From the NCBI GenBank assembly GCA_003116995.1, contig BDSL01000004.1:1302001-1366000 (forward strand): 64,000 nucleotides of DNA. Reading direction: 5' to 3'. Within the stretch, counting starts at the first letter, position 1, and the number at the start of each line of letters is the position of its first letter. The notes under the pieces are model-generated. The model worked only from the letters and a program-made list of their open reading frames with translations, was not told where the DNA came from and ran no database searches. Positions 1-11,995 of the stretch are shown one piece after another. The DNA comes from Yamagishiella unicocca. Taxonomy: Eukaryota > Chlorophyta > Chlorophyceae > Chlamydomonadales > Volvocaceae. Made by a program: the position numbers and the translations under genes.

Positions 1-1478
1 GTTCCATCGGATAGTGAAGGGCTTTTGCTGCCAGGGGGGCGACATTGTGCGCGGTGAGGCGGAGAGTAAGGACGGGATGGGCAGCTGCAGCTCGCCCTAC
101 CACTACCGCCATGCGACGCATTATTGCGAGGAGATTTAAACGAAAGCGTGGATCCTGGTTAGCGGCTTGGTTTGGTTTGGAGGCAGCAAGCCCACCCGGA
201 CAGGGCCGGCGGGTGGCCCTGCCCCATCGTGACCTCCCCTCCAACATTCCGCTCAACTGCACGGCCCCGCCCCGTACCACATTACCATCTGCGTCTCCTC
301 CCATGCCCCCACAACCCCGACCCGGCCGCTCTAGGGGATGGTTCCGGAGGAGACAGCATCTACGGGGGCCAGTTCAACGACGAGAAACCAGGACTGAAGC
401 TCAAGCACGATGGCCCCGGGGTCGTGAGCATGGCCAACGGCGGCAAGAACACCAACACCAGCCAGTGAGTGGGGCGGCCAGATGGGCAGCAGGGCGGGGA
501 GTGCCTGCAGCACCATATTGGAATCCCTGCCGCACGGCCCCTGTTCCCACGGCCCCACCCCCTGTTCGTTTTTGCAACCCCTCACACGCCGCATAGGCAA
601 CTGATATCGGACCCCTCCGCTGCCTCGCAGGTTCTTTTTCACCCTCGCGGCCGCCCCGCAGTGCGATGGTGGGTCACGGTGGGCGGGCGCCGCATCACAC
701 GCACCGCTTGATATCCGGCAGCTGCTCGCGCTGCGAAAGGGGGCCCTGGGGTGCGTTCGCCGCGTAGGTGTAGGTGCTATAGTTCCTGTCGGGGCAGCAG
801 CGGCGAGCGGCTTGTGTCTGGGACCCCGCATGTGCCGGCAGGAGCTACTGGGGCAAGGTGCTGCGCACGATGGTGGTCGTACCACTACCAGAGGCATCCC
901 CCAGCACCTGCGCCTGCCCAGCCACTGCACCCATGCTCGTGCTCGACTGCCAGAAGGTGTGGTGCTCTGGCGTGCTTCGGAACGAATGCATGATCCACGG
1001 TTCGGTGCGCAGCTGCCTTTAAACCGGAGGTCTTGCCGGGTAGACCCCCTGGCAGGCCCTCCGCTTTCAACCCTAAACCGCCTCCTCGCTCCCTCCCTGG
1101 ACCCTGACCCCTGCCTTGGCCTGGCCCCCCTCAGGCAAGCACGTGGTGTTTGGCAAGGTGCTCGAGGGGCTCGAGATCCTGGCGCGCATAGGTGGGCGGC
1201 GGGCTAGGGTTTAGGGTTTGTCTTCACCACGTGGGTGACTTGACCCGGTTATGATACCGTACTGGTCGGATGGTCCAAGCACTATGGCATGTGGGGTGAC
1301 TACCTAAAACTACCTAAAACTGCCTAAAACTCTAAAACCTTTCAAACCCAAAACCGGTCGGTGCCCGCTAAAACTAACCCGCCACCGCAACCCCACCGCA
1401 ACCGCAGAGGCTGAGGCCGCCAGTGACGACGGCACGCCGCTCGTAGACGTCACGATAGCGGACTGTGGGCTGTGCTGA
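1..1478 (+). CDS. cyclophilin-type peptidyl-prolyl cis-trans isomerase, 3' part
   Basis: Catalyses proline cis-trans isomerisation in protein folding. The 5' end lies outside the window. Exons read as 1-53, 335-464, 631-668, 1135-1191 and 1408-1478, all with GT-AG junctions and matching phases, giving about 116 residues to a TGA at 1476-1478. Family blocks appear in order: [14 protein letters not shown] (the catalytic FHR plus the QGGD loop), [11 protein letters not shown], a [10 protein letters not shown] block followed by NTNTSQFFFTLA, then [15 protein letters not shown] and a [11 protein letters not shown] end. The active-site Phe/Arg, the Q of QGGD, the M-A-N stretch, the SQFF block and the H of GKHVVFG are all present, so it is probably catalytic. 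The usual Trp of the PWLDGKH block is replaced (PQCDGKH), as in cyclophilins that bind cyclosporin less tightly; that last point is inference. Subcellular location cannot be judged without the N terminus. Confidence 0.93.
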
Positions 1479-3072
1479 TGAGGTGACCATGGCCAGCGAA
1501 GCGATGAAGGGGCGACCCGGCTTTGCTGTGTTTGCGGCACCCACTGCTTCATGGGGTACACCAAGGAGTACAGGTCCGAGTGGTCTAGAGTGTGGCGCAA
1601 ATGTCCGTAAACGCGACACCGGCCTTTGTGTCCGGCAGTGTGCTGTATGCCTCCAAAACGGGGCTGGAACGCTGGATCCTTATGCCTCCAAAACAGGGCT
1701 GGATCCTTATGCCTTCAAGTTGGGGCTAGATCCCGTGCGTTTTTAGCCATGTGTTAAAAAGCCACGCTGCGATGGCGTCAGTCGGGTGCGCCAAGGTCTT
1801 CGCTTTCTAGGTGGCCGGATATATAGCGATGCGCTGTTTTCCAAATTCATGCTCTCCTTTTCAACCGAAGGTGGTAATCTACGCTGCCCAGGGGTCTATT
1901 TGCATCCAGAATCCTATCGGTCTCTGGGCAACGTGGTGGTGGTGGAACTAGTATATGCTTCGCATCCTGAACTAGGCTGATGTACACACGTCACAAGCAG
2001 GCGCGCCAGAGACAAGGCGATCACAGTGGCGCCCATGAGAAGCGCTGATAAGGAAGTAATGCCACGCTACCGTTTGCACGTCCATCGCTGTCTCGCCAGC
2101 TGCGAAGAGACGATCGTTGGACGAGCAAGTGGCCCGGCTGGCCTCTACGCTGGCCTCGTCTACGGCCGAGGCCAAATGTGTAAGCTCCGGCGGCAGCCTG
2201 CTAGGATTGGTCATTCCCATCGTGACTGCCTGCCAAGATAGATTAAACGCTCACCTAGCATTGCCCGCGCGTCCGTTCGTCGCGAACACCGTTAGCCGCT
2301 TACCAGACTGACTGCAACAACGCCGTCGCTCGCGAAACTTTGGGACATCATGACACGTATGGACATAACTGTATTGCTGCTCACGATATGGATTGGGTAA
2401 GTCCCAGAGGATGAACACAGTTGTTGGGTCGCCGGCATGTAAACGTTCCGTTGATGCCTTCCGTTTCAGTGTGTGCCACGGTGGCAAATACAACCTAACG
2501 AGATCACAACAATCTTCACTAGTCGCAAGCCACGAGCCACCTGGTATAAGCTGCAACGGTACGTCGGATGGCATGGGACAGCAGCAGACAGCCCGACGGG
2601 CGAAAAGGGGCGGCGCTGCTGCATGACGTACGCAACCGATCGCTGGTCACCCCGAGCCATCTTCCTGCCTGGTTCATGGGATTCGCTATGCTTGGAGCTG
2701 TGCTGCGCACTCCGGCTGGGGCTGCTGCCTCGGGAAACCCTACATGATTCTCCCCTCCCGTCTTCCTCCCTTCTTGTCACCTTGGGGCCCCGCTCACGTG
2801 GCACCGTACGGCTTCTGGTTGCGCAGTCCCCGGTACTTGTTATGCCGGTAAGCCAGATGCTTGCTGTATTTCGATGAGGGGTCTTCCGGGCGCAGCCAAT
2901 TGAGGGCTTAGGACCAGTGCTCGACAGGTACTTGTTTATTTCAGCACTTCAGTACGGGTAGTAGCGTAGTACGGATAGTACGGCTGTAGCCATTAAAGTC
3001 AGGCTCCGGACTAAAAACATATATTCCATCCCGAGGTGGCGCTCAACCCGTCTGCGCACTAACGTTTCGCAG
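1479..3072. other. intergenic stretch downstream of the cyclophilin gene
   Basis: No convincing coding exon. The first part is presumably the cyclophilin 3' UTR; a green-algal poly(A) signal TGTAA sits at 2179-2183, about 700 bp after the stop. A short imperfect repeat (TATGCCTCCAAAACAGGGCT-like, twice plus a decayed third) lies near 1645-1725. The missing 5' exon(s) of the next gene must be somewhere here. A GTAAGC donor at 2848 has the right phase, but the frame before it opens without an ATG, so I do not call it. Confidence 0.5.
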
Positions 3073-5223
3073 TGAACCAAAGCATATCTGGCCAGACTCT
3101 CTGGTACTGGTGCGGCTTCTACTCCACACACAAGACCATCTACACCGTGACGTCCAATCATGCCACAAACAACTACTCCGCCACTTGGTTGATGCGACGG
3201 AAGGAGCTCGAGGTGAGCCTCTTCACACATACACCCCTCCTCGTACCGGGCTTCCTCACACACCCCTCCTCGTACCGGGTTCCTCACACACCCCTCCTCG
3301 TACCGGGTTCCTCACACACCCCTCCTCGTACCGGGTTCCTCACACACCCCTCCTCGTACCGGGTTCCTCACACACCCCTCCTCGTACCGGGTTCCTCACA
3401 CACCCCTCCTCGTACCGGGTTCCTCACACACCCCTCCTCGTACCGGGTTCCTCACACACATCTCCTCGTACCGCGGGGCCATTCACACTTGGCAGGGCGC
3501 GAAGGCCTGCCTCGCGAAGCGAGCAGGCAAGAGCTAGGGGGCAAGCAGGTTGCCTCCAGAAGCAAACTCGCCCTGCGCCGCACGGCTGGCGTTCCGAAGG
3601 GGGGGGTGCCTTGCACTGCGTATGTTGCTGCACGTGACGTGCGTGCGGCTTAACGACCTCTTGGTCACTTAGCGCCCATGTGACATGCCCATGCTATGTG
3701 GTAAGACCGCGTACTGTACACACACGAAATTGCAGTAGTAGTACACGTCCCAGACCAAAAGGCAGAACCATCGCAAATGGCACTGCCAGACTATCCGCAT
3801 CCTAGTGTCCAGTGCTCGAGCTGCAGCGGCTTAAGTGGAGTGGACATGGTGCAGCAGGCGACTTGTGTGTCGCGCGCTTTCTGTACGTTAAGAGGTAGTG
3901 GAAAAAAAAGCAGCAGCAGCTGATGCAGTTGGCGCACTCCAAACTCCCCCGCTGCTGTGCTGGCACGTACAGGGGTGCGCCCTCACAAACCTCGCTACGG
4001 TGGAGAACTGCCCGGTAATACCTGGTGAGTCGCACCCACGACGGATGTACGCACTCCCCAGCCTGACATGTGGGGGGTTTACGCCCTGTCCGCAGCTGCG
4101 GCAGGCAGTAGTAGATAGCTGCTGTTACAGCAGTGGGCCTCAGACCGTAAGGTATGGCCATCGGGCGCATCGCCTGACACTGAAAGAGACGCAGGATGGA
4201 ATTTAAAAACTATGCGCCAGGTTTGCAGAGTGCAAAGGCAAAGTAAGCAGAGAGCGGAAATGCCCAGCAGGTGTACGTAATCACAGTACCGGTAATCGAA
4301 TTCGCCTGCATCCCGCCAAGCCATCCCGCCTAGTCCTGGCACGCACGGATTACGTAAGATGGCTTGCTTCGTTGGGCCCCCCCCCCTCGGCAGAGTCGTC
4401 TTGCACCACCAAGCAGAAGAAGTGCTCGGTGCGCAGCTTCGGCCTGGTGTTTTCCGACGAGATTTGCCTCGTTGTCATCAATAACAAGGCTGGCGCCATT
4501 GTCGGCACAGTGCAAGTGAACAACTTCTATGACAGTAAGTGGCAATAGAGAGGCGCGCAGAGGATGAGTCCTGCCTCACTCGCACATGGGACGTTGCGCT
4601 GTACCAAAGTCGCCCTTGGTCGTCGTGTCACGGTTGCCTCATGGCAAGAACACGCGGCCTGCTGCCTGAGGCTATCACATGTACAACAACAACATGTATG
4701 CAGCTGTAGTGTATAAACCCGACCTCAACACCTATCTGATCAACTGATCAACTACATTCCATAACTTGTCCCCTTCGTCTCAGGGCCGAGGTATTACGGC
4801 ACCGTGTTCACACTTTTCATGCTGATCACCGGAATGGGGGCGGTCTTGACATACGTCGGCTATCAGGTACGGCACCGAGCGGCATGTGGGCTGAGGGCTG
4901 TGTGGCCCAGCGTTCCTTGCTTTGCGCACGTGCATATATATGCTCCGTATCGTAGCGCTGCGGGTCAGCTAACCTATTTGCCGTCCTCCTTCTCTGCCCT
5001 GCACCACTCAACTCAGTTCTACGTGCGCATCGTTACACCGGTTGGTAAGCCGCGACCGCACGTACGGCGCGAGGACGAGCTGACTGAGGTGACGTGCATC
5101 ACGAACGAGTCGTTGACCAAGCATGGCAGCTCAACAGAAGTTCCCGTGCACAAGACCAGCTGGTACAACAGCGTCTTCATCAGCTTTAAGTCTAAATTTT
5201 CTCGCGAAAAGGACGACCCCTGA
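3073..5223 (+). CDS. unrecognised multi-exon protein with one membrane segment (5' incomplete)
   Basis: I do not recognise this family. Supported exons are 3073-3212, about 4396-4534, 4784-4866 and 5017-5223; the last three are phase-consistent and end at TGA 5221-5223. The first exon follows a TTTCGCAG acceptor and needs one base from an unfound upstream exon. The protein starts with a Cys/Trp-containing part rich in Thr, Ser and Tyr (LWYWCGFYSTHK). A basic MRRKELE piece comes next, then a Val/Ile-rich region (EICLVVINN). A single hydrophobic segment follows (VFTLFMLITGMGAVLTYVGY), then a soluble tail of about 75 residues with KPRPHVRRED and a lysine-rich end. A one-pass membrane protein is the simplest reading. 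The second acceptor is uncertain: CAG at 4393 gives the wrong phase, AG at 4395 the right one. The first intron contains a 26-bp minisatellite. It could be a lineage-specific gene. Confidence 0.6.
3222..3475 (+). repeat. 26-bp minisatellite, nine copies, in an intron
   Basis: Nine tandem copies, 26-bp period, each containing CACCCCTCCTCGTACCGGGT followed by TCCTCA; the first and last copies are diverged. The array starts about ten bases after the GTGAGC splice donor at 3213. It is pyrimidine-rich on the sense strand and open in all three frames, which explains the apparent proline/leucine repeat proteins there. Confidence 0.95.
4122..4203 (+). repeat. partial copy of a dispersed ~155-bp repeat (family C)
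   Basis: Shares CATCGGGCGCATCGCCTGAC and the following ACTGAAAGAGACGCAGGA with the full-length copy at 16449-16603, and has the diverged GCTGTTACAG...GGGCCTCAGACC end. It lies in an intron of the 3073-5223 gene. A shorter, more diverged piece (CAGACCAAAAGGCAGAACCA) sits at about 3752-3790. Confidence 0.75.
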
Positions 5224-6065
5224 TCGATGGACGGCTGCGCCTCTCGTTGGTACCAGCACGAACTGGAGCAGGACGCAGGCTTTCAGTCTCGTTGCCAGGG
5301 ACGGAACTTCACGCTTTTCCATCGGACCGGGCTTGTTTTGGTAGTTGCTTGTGCGAAGCAGGGCTCATGGGACGTGCCTGGTGCAAGTTCGACAGCAATG
5401 CATGTATGCGTGAGATGGATGGATTTACAGCAGGATGTGTGATCGTACATGTCGGTTGTTTGTGTTCGTTACCGTTTGCGCGGTTGCGCCCATGTTGTCC
5501 CTGACGGGCGGATTTTGATGAAGTTAAGCTTGATCGACGTCGACACGTGTCTGGCGCGCCGTCGATATCTTGGCGTCCGCACTGAAATAATCCGAAGGCT
5601 GTCCGGCAGCGGCCTGCGTGAGGCTATGGGCGGTCGGTTCAGTATTGTGCTGCGCAACTATCATTTGTTACTTTCTACTGCGATAGCGTGCGCCGACGGC
5701 TACCGCGATGTCGAGCCCTTAGCAGTTGGCGCAGTTCCAGGAAAGGCGAGCCGCACGCAATTACTTTGCCAAACGTTATTGGTTCGGGTATTATATGCGA
5801 TCGGGGATTCGCTTATGTGCGAGATCTTTGCTGATGCTGAGAGTGCAGATTGTGAGGACTTGTCGGCGGATTTCCGGCACGACAAGCCATCCGACAGCAG
5901 TTCAGAATAATGTCTTGTAGGTAGGCTGGGCGAGTCCGGGCGCAACTGCATCAGCAGACGAATGCTAGCAATCGTAGTTAGCCATGTCGATAGCAGTAGG
6001 GGGGAGGAGTTTGTAGCAAGGAAGGGGGTGAAGTCCAGCAGTGTAGGGCCACACGGATGCTTCAC

Positions 6066-6070
6066 TGTAA
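6066..6070 (+). terminator. TGTAA poly(A) signal candidate
   Basis: TGTAA is the usual poly(A) signal in volvocine algae. This one lies about 840 bp after the stop codon of the 3073-5223 gene, with none closer that I noticed. Confidence 0.35.
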
Positions 6071-8082
6071 GTCGCCACCACAGTGATCGGTTGCCCTAGC
6101 GAGAAATCCTGTGCAAAGCCGCTGGCGTGGCCTTCTACCGCCCACGTATTGTTGGTTGCTGACACGCACGAGTAGCAGCAGTTGCTGCCAGATTATAACC
6201 GAAATAACCGAAAGCGCACGGCAGCGCATCCAACCCCAACCCAAACGGTTGGCAAGCACAGCGAGTGCTCCTCAACTATACAGCTGAGCCCGGCAAATCC
6301 CAAACAACCTCACCACTACGTGTCAATAGGCAAGGGCCGGAGTTGTTGAATCTTGGCACTCTTGTACTCTTGCCCACAGAATATCCCCATTCGCAGCCTG
6401 TACGGCAGTCACTAGGGCCAAGCCAACAAACAAGCCATTTGAGACGGCCCAACCGACCGCAGATCCAGTTTGCCAAGCAGTGCTGTACACATACCTTGGT
6501 ACACATATCGACACCGAAACACCTCCCCAGCACAAAAAAAGATCAAACCCAGGTCGCGAACGCCCCGTCTCGCTCATTATCATACCAACCACCACATGCT
6601 TAGTGCCGCCCATCAGGCGTCCGCGCTAGGCCATACGAGGCAACGTATGGTCGCCAACCAGTTGTCCGGGTGGGGGTTGCAGCCCAGTCAGCGCGCCCTC
6701 CGTGCATTCTCGTACATTTATTGTGCGCATTTCCGTCCATGTCACCACAGGCTCCCTCTTTCCGACGGCTGCTACCGTGTGCACATGACGTCACGGCAAC
6801 CGTACGACCACCAGAGTTTGATGATACCACCAGATGATACCCAGAAGTGTCGCGCCCACGTGCCGGCATGCCACTCCCTCGCGGCATCCACCCGGGCGCT
6901 CCAGGGATCACCCAGGTGGCCGGGCACTCCCGACACACGTTCTTGCAGTGCAAACAAAACTGACCATGCTCTTCTCTGTCCTCCGCCCTCCCTCGATGTG
7001 ACGTCCTGCCTTGTCCGCTCCGGGCGGGCGGCCTCCCGACGCCTCAAACCTCGTCCTGGGAAGGATTCATAGTACCGCTATGCGGAAACAGCAGCGCTAC
7101 TTCCACCAGTGCGAAATTTGCGCCACCGAATCCCGGCTCAATCACGCCACTGACCTCTGCGGCAACAGAGTCTGCACCACACCCACACCCAGCGCAGGAG
7201 TGTGTCGACCCCAGCTCCGTCCGCACACCAGTAACCGCCGCCCTAACCGCCGCCCACTTGCTTGCAACAACGCGTGTAATGAACAATGCGTGCCAAGGCT
7301 AACAAATGAACCCATTCCCCCGGCCTACGCCACTGCTGGTTTGCTGCACGACAACGGCCTGTGCCCGTGAGAGGCCCCCCCACCTCTTTCACAAACTGGC
7401 ATCGCATACGACGCTCTCCCAGCAAACATTTGTGCACGTCCGCTTGCCCTCTGCTCTGCTCATTACCGGGCTCCGGCTTCGCCCCAGTTCCCGCAACCAG
7501 CCCCAGGTCAACCCACCCACCAGTCCTTGAAACACAGGCACACGTGTTCATGCTGTATATGAACTGAACACGCACGCAGCTTAATAACACACGGCAGTCT
7601 TCCAGCCTGACACTGCGGCAGTCCTCGTAAGCCCCGAAGCCATGCACGCAGCGTTCCGACTTCGTAATCGCATCCCTGCCTCTACGGCGTCAAGCGACCT
7701 CACCACCCACTGACTGCTGCGATACGGACTCGCACACGAGGCGAGCCCACCGCCAGCTGCCCCCCACTCCCCACGCGGGGAGCTCCCCACGTGTCCCCGC
7801 ACAGCGGTGAGAGCACCGGTGCTCTCACCCCCACGTCCCGCAACCCCCCCAAACTATTCGCCGGCTAGGTTCTGCTCTCCGTTTCCTATGCTGTGTCACC
7901 GGGTCTTCTTGCCGCCCGTTCCTCCCCCCCCCACACGCGCACAAGCTCCCTGCCATCGGCCTGGGCCGCATGCATGCATGCATTCGCTCGTATGCGCTGG
8001 CTGGTCGCCCACGTGCTTTGCCAACCCCATACTCCTACGCTGTGCGATGCACACTCAGCACTCCCCGCGGCTCCTCGCTCAC

Positions 8083-8210
8083 ACACACACACACAGACAC
8101 GGCCTTCACCCGCACGTGGAAGAAACAGATCCTATCCGCACATGCAGTCAAGATGCGCGCACGGGTGAGCGTCTATGTGTGCGTGTGTGTGTGCGCGTGT
8201 GTGTGTGTAG
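8083..8210. repeat. CA/GT dinucleotide runs
   Basis: A CA run at about 8083-8100 and a GTGTGC/GTGTGT run at about 8172-8208, roughly complementary, so the pair could fold into a long hairpin. They lie just outside the last exon of the AFG1-type gene, in its 3' UTR. Confidence 0.8.
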
Positions 8211-8258
8211 TCGGGCTGCGGCCCCATGCGCCCCCATGCATGCGCGGGTGCCTCTATA

Positions 8259-11200
8259 TCAGTGCCCGGCAGCTAGCGCCGCGTGCCTGTGCTTGGCGTG
8301 CGCTTCCTGCAGGTGGAGGAGCGGGGAGGGGAACAAGAGCCGCGTGAGCAAGGCACGAGTAATCCAGGCCGGAGGGGAGCCCCGCACATCGAAACATTAC
8401 TGGGTGGGCAACACGCCAACAGTCATCCCCCGCATGTCGGAGCCATGACTCGCCAGTACACCAAGTCCCCGGCATCAGAAGTGGAGGCAACTGCGACCCA
8501 CCCACCCAGCCACCCACCCACCCAGCCATCCACCCAGCCAGCCACCCACCCACCCACCCAGCCACCCCTTCTCTATGTGTGCCGACCCACGCGCCTCCTG
8601 CCACCCCCCACCTGCAGCGCCAGCACCAGGGAGGGCTCGTGCTGTCGGGCATGGTGCAGCAGGTACTCCAGGCTCTGCATCTCCGTCAGGCGGCTGATGG
8701 TGCGGTCCTTCGAGAAGCCCAGGTTGTCATCCACCTGGGGGCGCCGGCGTGTATGTGTCAGTTCCGTGTCCGCTCGTCACCATGACAGGTATGACGAGCA
8801 AACCCACGAGCACCGGCACCCTCCCGCCCACTCCTCCCCCCTCCCCCGCACGCCGACCCACCACCACGTCAGGTCGGGCCGCCACCTCCGGGCGCTTTGC
8901 CGCATCAAACTGCGTGATGATGTTGGCGAAGAGGTCCACGGGGGCGGCATCCGCGGTCACCAGCAGCCGGGTCCTGACGGGGTGGGTGGGTGGGTGAGGT
9001 GGGGTGAGATGGGGTGGCATGAAGACCGGTTTCACGACATGTGCATAATAGCTGGCGCATTGCGGGGTGGGTTCGAGGAAGACCCGTTGCATGGCGGGGT
9101 GGTTGGGGTGGGGGAAGAGGAGGGGAGGCGGTGACACGGTACACAAACACAAGGCACGGGTTGGGTCGAAACACAAGGCACGGGTCGGCAGACACCCTTG
9201 GCGCTCGGCCTCCCGCGGCCCGGGGCACCTGGCCTCGTACATGACGTCGATCAGCGTCACGAAGCGGTACGCCTCACTGCGGTTGGCGGCTCCGAAGACG
9301 GGCAGGCCCCTCAGCGCCAGGGTGTGGTAGGCCCCGGTCAGGGCCAGGTAGTCCGCTGCAGCCACGGGGCGGCCGCACAGCTCCTGGAAGTCGAACATGC
9401 AAGCCTTGCCTGCGGGACAGCGGGCAGAAGAAGTCCGGGTTCCCTGGCCTTGCATATCGCACCGCTCCCCTGGCCCCGCCTAAATGCCACCGCTCCCCTG
9501 GCCCCGCCTAACGCCCCAAAACACGGCGCGCGCCACGTGGCCCCACCCGAGCGCGCCGCGCCTGCACACTGTCCCTTCCCAGCGGCTGGCAACCATCCAA
9601 TGCCCGTCCCGGCTACGGCCTTCCCGTGACGCACTCCTCCGACAACAGCCCTCCCGCGTGATCATTCCGAGGGGTGACACCTCCTGCGGCCCCGGCCCCG
9701 GCCTCGCCCACCCGTCCGCCACTCAACCCAGCCCAGGCCGACCCGCTCCCCACCCGCAGCCAGCGGCACCTCCAGCGTGCGGCCCATCATCACGTCCACA
9801 CGCGCCGGTGCCGGCACCGCACCGCCCGCCAGCTCCAGGAAGCGCTCCATGAGGGGGTCAGGCGCTGCGCCGCCTGCTGGCGCTGGCGGGGGGCGGCTGC
9901 TGCTGCTGCCGGCGGGGGCTGCGGCCCTCGGCATGACGAAGTACAGCCCCCTCTGGTGGTGCGCCAGGCGGCGGTAGTCCGTGGTGCTGTCCATGTCGTG
10001 GGCGCGGCAGTGGGACTGGAGGGACAGGAGGGGGGCGGGGGAAAGGAGGGGGTTTTGAGGAAGACCCGTGGAGGCCAGAAAAAACCGTTTAAAACAGACG
10101 GAAAGGACGGGGAGGGTGGCGGGGGGAAGGAGGGGGAGGGTGGCGGGGGGAAGGAGGGGAGGGGGCGGAGGGTACGGTGGACAGGTGGGCGGCGTCAGGT
10201 GGGGGGCTGAGGACGCCCCGGCGGTGTACGGCACTACCGTGGTCGTGGTGCGCTGCTGGCAGCTGCGTCGCGTGCTGAGGGCGGCTCAGCCGCGACACGC
10301 ATACCCCTGCCTCCCCTGCCGTACCCCTGCCGTACACCCTTATCTCCCCTGCCGTACCCCTGTCTCCCGAGCTGTACTCCTGTCTCCCCTGCCGTACACA
10401 CCTGTCTTCCCTGCTGTACCCCTGTCTCCCGTGCTGTACTCCTGTCTCCCCTGCCGTACCCCTGTCTGCCCTGCCGCGCCCCTGCCGCACCTTGAGGCGG
10501 TGTATGAAGGGCATGAACAGGTCCCGCTGCAGGCCGCCCTTGTAGAGGTCGTCAGGGTGGCGGTTGCTGGTGGCCACCAGCACCAGCCCGCGCTCCCACA
10601 GCCGGCCGAACAGCCTAGACACGAGGGGCGCGGGGCGGCCAGGGAAGCAGCGCGATGCGGGACCAGGAGGGAGGGCGGTAAGTTTGGGGCCGCGGGGGCC
10701 AAGGAAGGCGGTGCGATGCGCGCTAGGAAACCAAAAAGCGATGCACCACCACACCGGTGCCGAGCGGGGTGACATGGGTGATCAAAAGCTACCGTACGGT
10801 ATCTAGCCGGCAATCGCCCCCACGTGCCTGTTTAGGATCATAGCATCCGCCACGTCCGTCACAAACAGCTCGTCCAGTGCCAGCACGCGGGCCCGCGCCG
10901 CAATGCCGTCCGCCACCGTCAGCAGCGGGTCTGCCGCCCGGGCGTTGCGGCGCAGAGCGGCGTGCACCTCCAGCATCAAGTCGTGGAAGTGGGTGCGGAG
11001 GACCTGGCGCAGGGCCGTAGGGAGGAGACGGAGGTGGAGGCGGAGGAGGAGCGGGGGCTGGGTGGCTGGTGACGGGCGACTCCAGCTTCCGGACGCTTCC
11101 GCTTCCAGCCACCGCTCGGCCCTCTGGCACTGACACGTACACACATATACGCACAACCCACGGCTACACGTGGGCTAATGGTTCGGCAGCCAGGCTACAG

Positions 11201-11995
11201 CCTCCCCCCATGTGCGAACACACGCAACCCAGGGTCTGTCCGGACTGTACTTTGTCGCGGCGTAGCAGCAACTGAAGCCCTCCCAGGCGACCGTGACTCT
11301 GACGCCCATGAAGCCACCACGGCATGACTTTGGATTCTCGCGACCCAAATGCCCTCGCCTTTGGATTCTCGCGACCCAAATGCCCTCGCCTTTGGATTCT
11401 CGCGACCCAAATGGCCCGGCTTTTGATTCTCGCGACCCAAATGCTACAAACATGCACGCACGCCACCGCCACATGTACAACACGCGAAGATTTGGGTCGA
11501 GGCGCCTCGCTTGGGTGCAGCCAACATCCGGATTCTACGCATACGGCCCGACCGCTCTTCCTTCCTTTTCTTCACGCAACATACCCCCCCGGGGCCTGTC
11601 CTGGCCCAGCGCGCTTCCAACAACCCGCCCGTTCCCCCGGTCCTAGCCGCTCCCACCTTGAAGTGCGGCGGGGCCGTCTGTACGAACAAATCCATGAGCA
11701 TGGTCTTGCCGCAACCCACTCCGCCGTACATGTACAGCCCCCGGACGGCCGTCTCCGCTTGCGCGCCCCCTAAGCTGCCGCCGCCGTTGCCGCCGCCTAA
11801 TAGGCTAGCGAACCAAGAGAAGCCGCCGCCGCTGCCACTGCCGCTGGCCGACGGCCCATCGCCGCCGCCACCCACATGGTCCACAATGGTCAGTCCGGAG
11901 GGTCGCCGCCTGGGGCGGTGATGCGGCTGCCCGGGCAAGTGGTGCGCAGCCCCCGCTCGTTGAAGGTCGTCGTACAGCTCCTGCGTCGCGGCCAT
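8259..11995 (-). CDS. AFG1: AFG1/LACE1 (ZapE-like) family mitochondrial AAA ATPase
   Basis: The AFG1 family supports turnover of inner-membrane proteins in mitochondria. Minus-strand exons, 5' to 3': 11995-11657, 11003-10828, 10614-10491, 10015-9754, 9409-9229, 8973-8868, 8734-8612, 8306-8259. Total 1359 nt, 452 residues, all phases matching. Motifs: ELYDDLQ near the N terminus, Walker A GGVGCGKT with [22 protein letters not shown], Walker [75 protein letters not shown], and [11 protein letters not shown] close to the C terminus. One intron uses a GC donor (10827). The ATG at 11995 follows an in-frame TGA and gives a short N terminus with no obvious targeting peptide. A 5' exon may therefore be missing, with the real acceptor at the CAG just before ELYDD. 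Gly/Ser-rich and Pro-rich inserts (exons 1 and 4) are typical of algal proteins. Confidence 0.93.
8497..8565. repeat. CCCA/CCAGC-rich tandem repeat
   Basis: Irregular tandem repeat of CCCACCCAGC/CACCCACC units in the last intron of the AFG1-type gene (8307-8611). Confidence 0.8.
9069..9095 (+). repeat. partial intronic repeat, family A
   Basis: Contains GGTTCGAGGAAGACCCGT, identical to the 5' half of the full family A copies at 20188 and 52684, then diverges. It lies in an intron of the AFG1-type gene. A further decayed piece (GAAGACCGGTTTCACGAC) is at about 9020. Confidence 0.7.
10053..10101 (+). repeat. intronic dispersed repeat, family A
   Basis: Reads TTGAGGAAGACCCGTGGAGG, then an A run, then CCGTTTAAAACAGACG. 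It shares nearly all positions with copies at 20188-20246, 44049-44107 (reverse) and 52684-52741. It sits in the intron 10016-10490 of the AFG1-type gene. Confidence 0.85.
10300..10490 (-). repeat. minisatellite abutting a splice donor
   Basis: About ten variable 18-22-bp units (plus-strand core CCCCTGTCTCCCCTGCCGTA) fill the first ~190 bp of the intron whose donor is at 10490 on the minus strand, running right up to the exon edge. Confidence 0.85.
11326..11445. repeat. ~31-bp tandem repeat, four copies, in the first AFG1 intron
   Basis: Four copies around the core GATTCTCGCGACCCAAATG, period about 31 bp, the last two diverged. It is located in intron 11004-11656. Confidence 0.9.

Larger units (their letters stand above)
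5224..8258. other. 3' UTRs and intergenic DNA between two converging genes
   Basis: No gene model could be supported. The left part is probably the 3' UTR of the preceding gene: a TGTAA poly(A) signal is at 6066-6070. The right part should hold the 3' UTR of the minus-strand AFG1-type gene. It also carries dinucleotide runs near 8080-8210. Base composition is less GC-rich than in the coding exons. The open frame 5449-5910 is treated as chance (see rejected items). Confidence 0.45.

Noticed and set aside
3072..3653. Apparent proline/leucine-rich repeat protein
   Set aside because: Translation of the intronic 26-bp minisatellite; the exon ends at a good GTGAGC donor at 3213.
5449..5910. 153-codon open frame after the 3073-5223 gene
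   Set aside because: Lies within the expected 3' UTR, has no family resemblance, no splice context and codon use unlike the real exons; most likely chance.
6265..7370. Several 80-200-codon frames in the 6.2-7.4 kb region
   Set aside because: Overlap on both strands with no conserved motif, no consistent splice sites and mixed composition; treated as non-coding.
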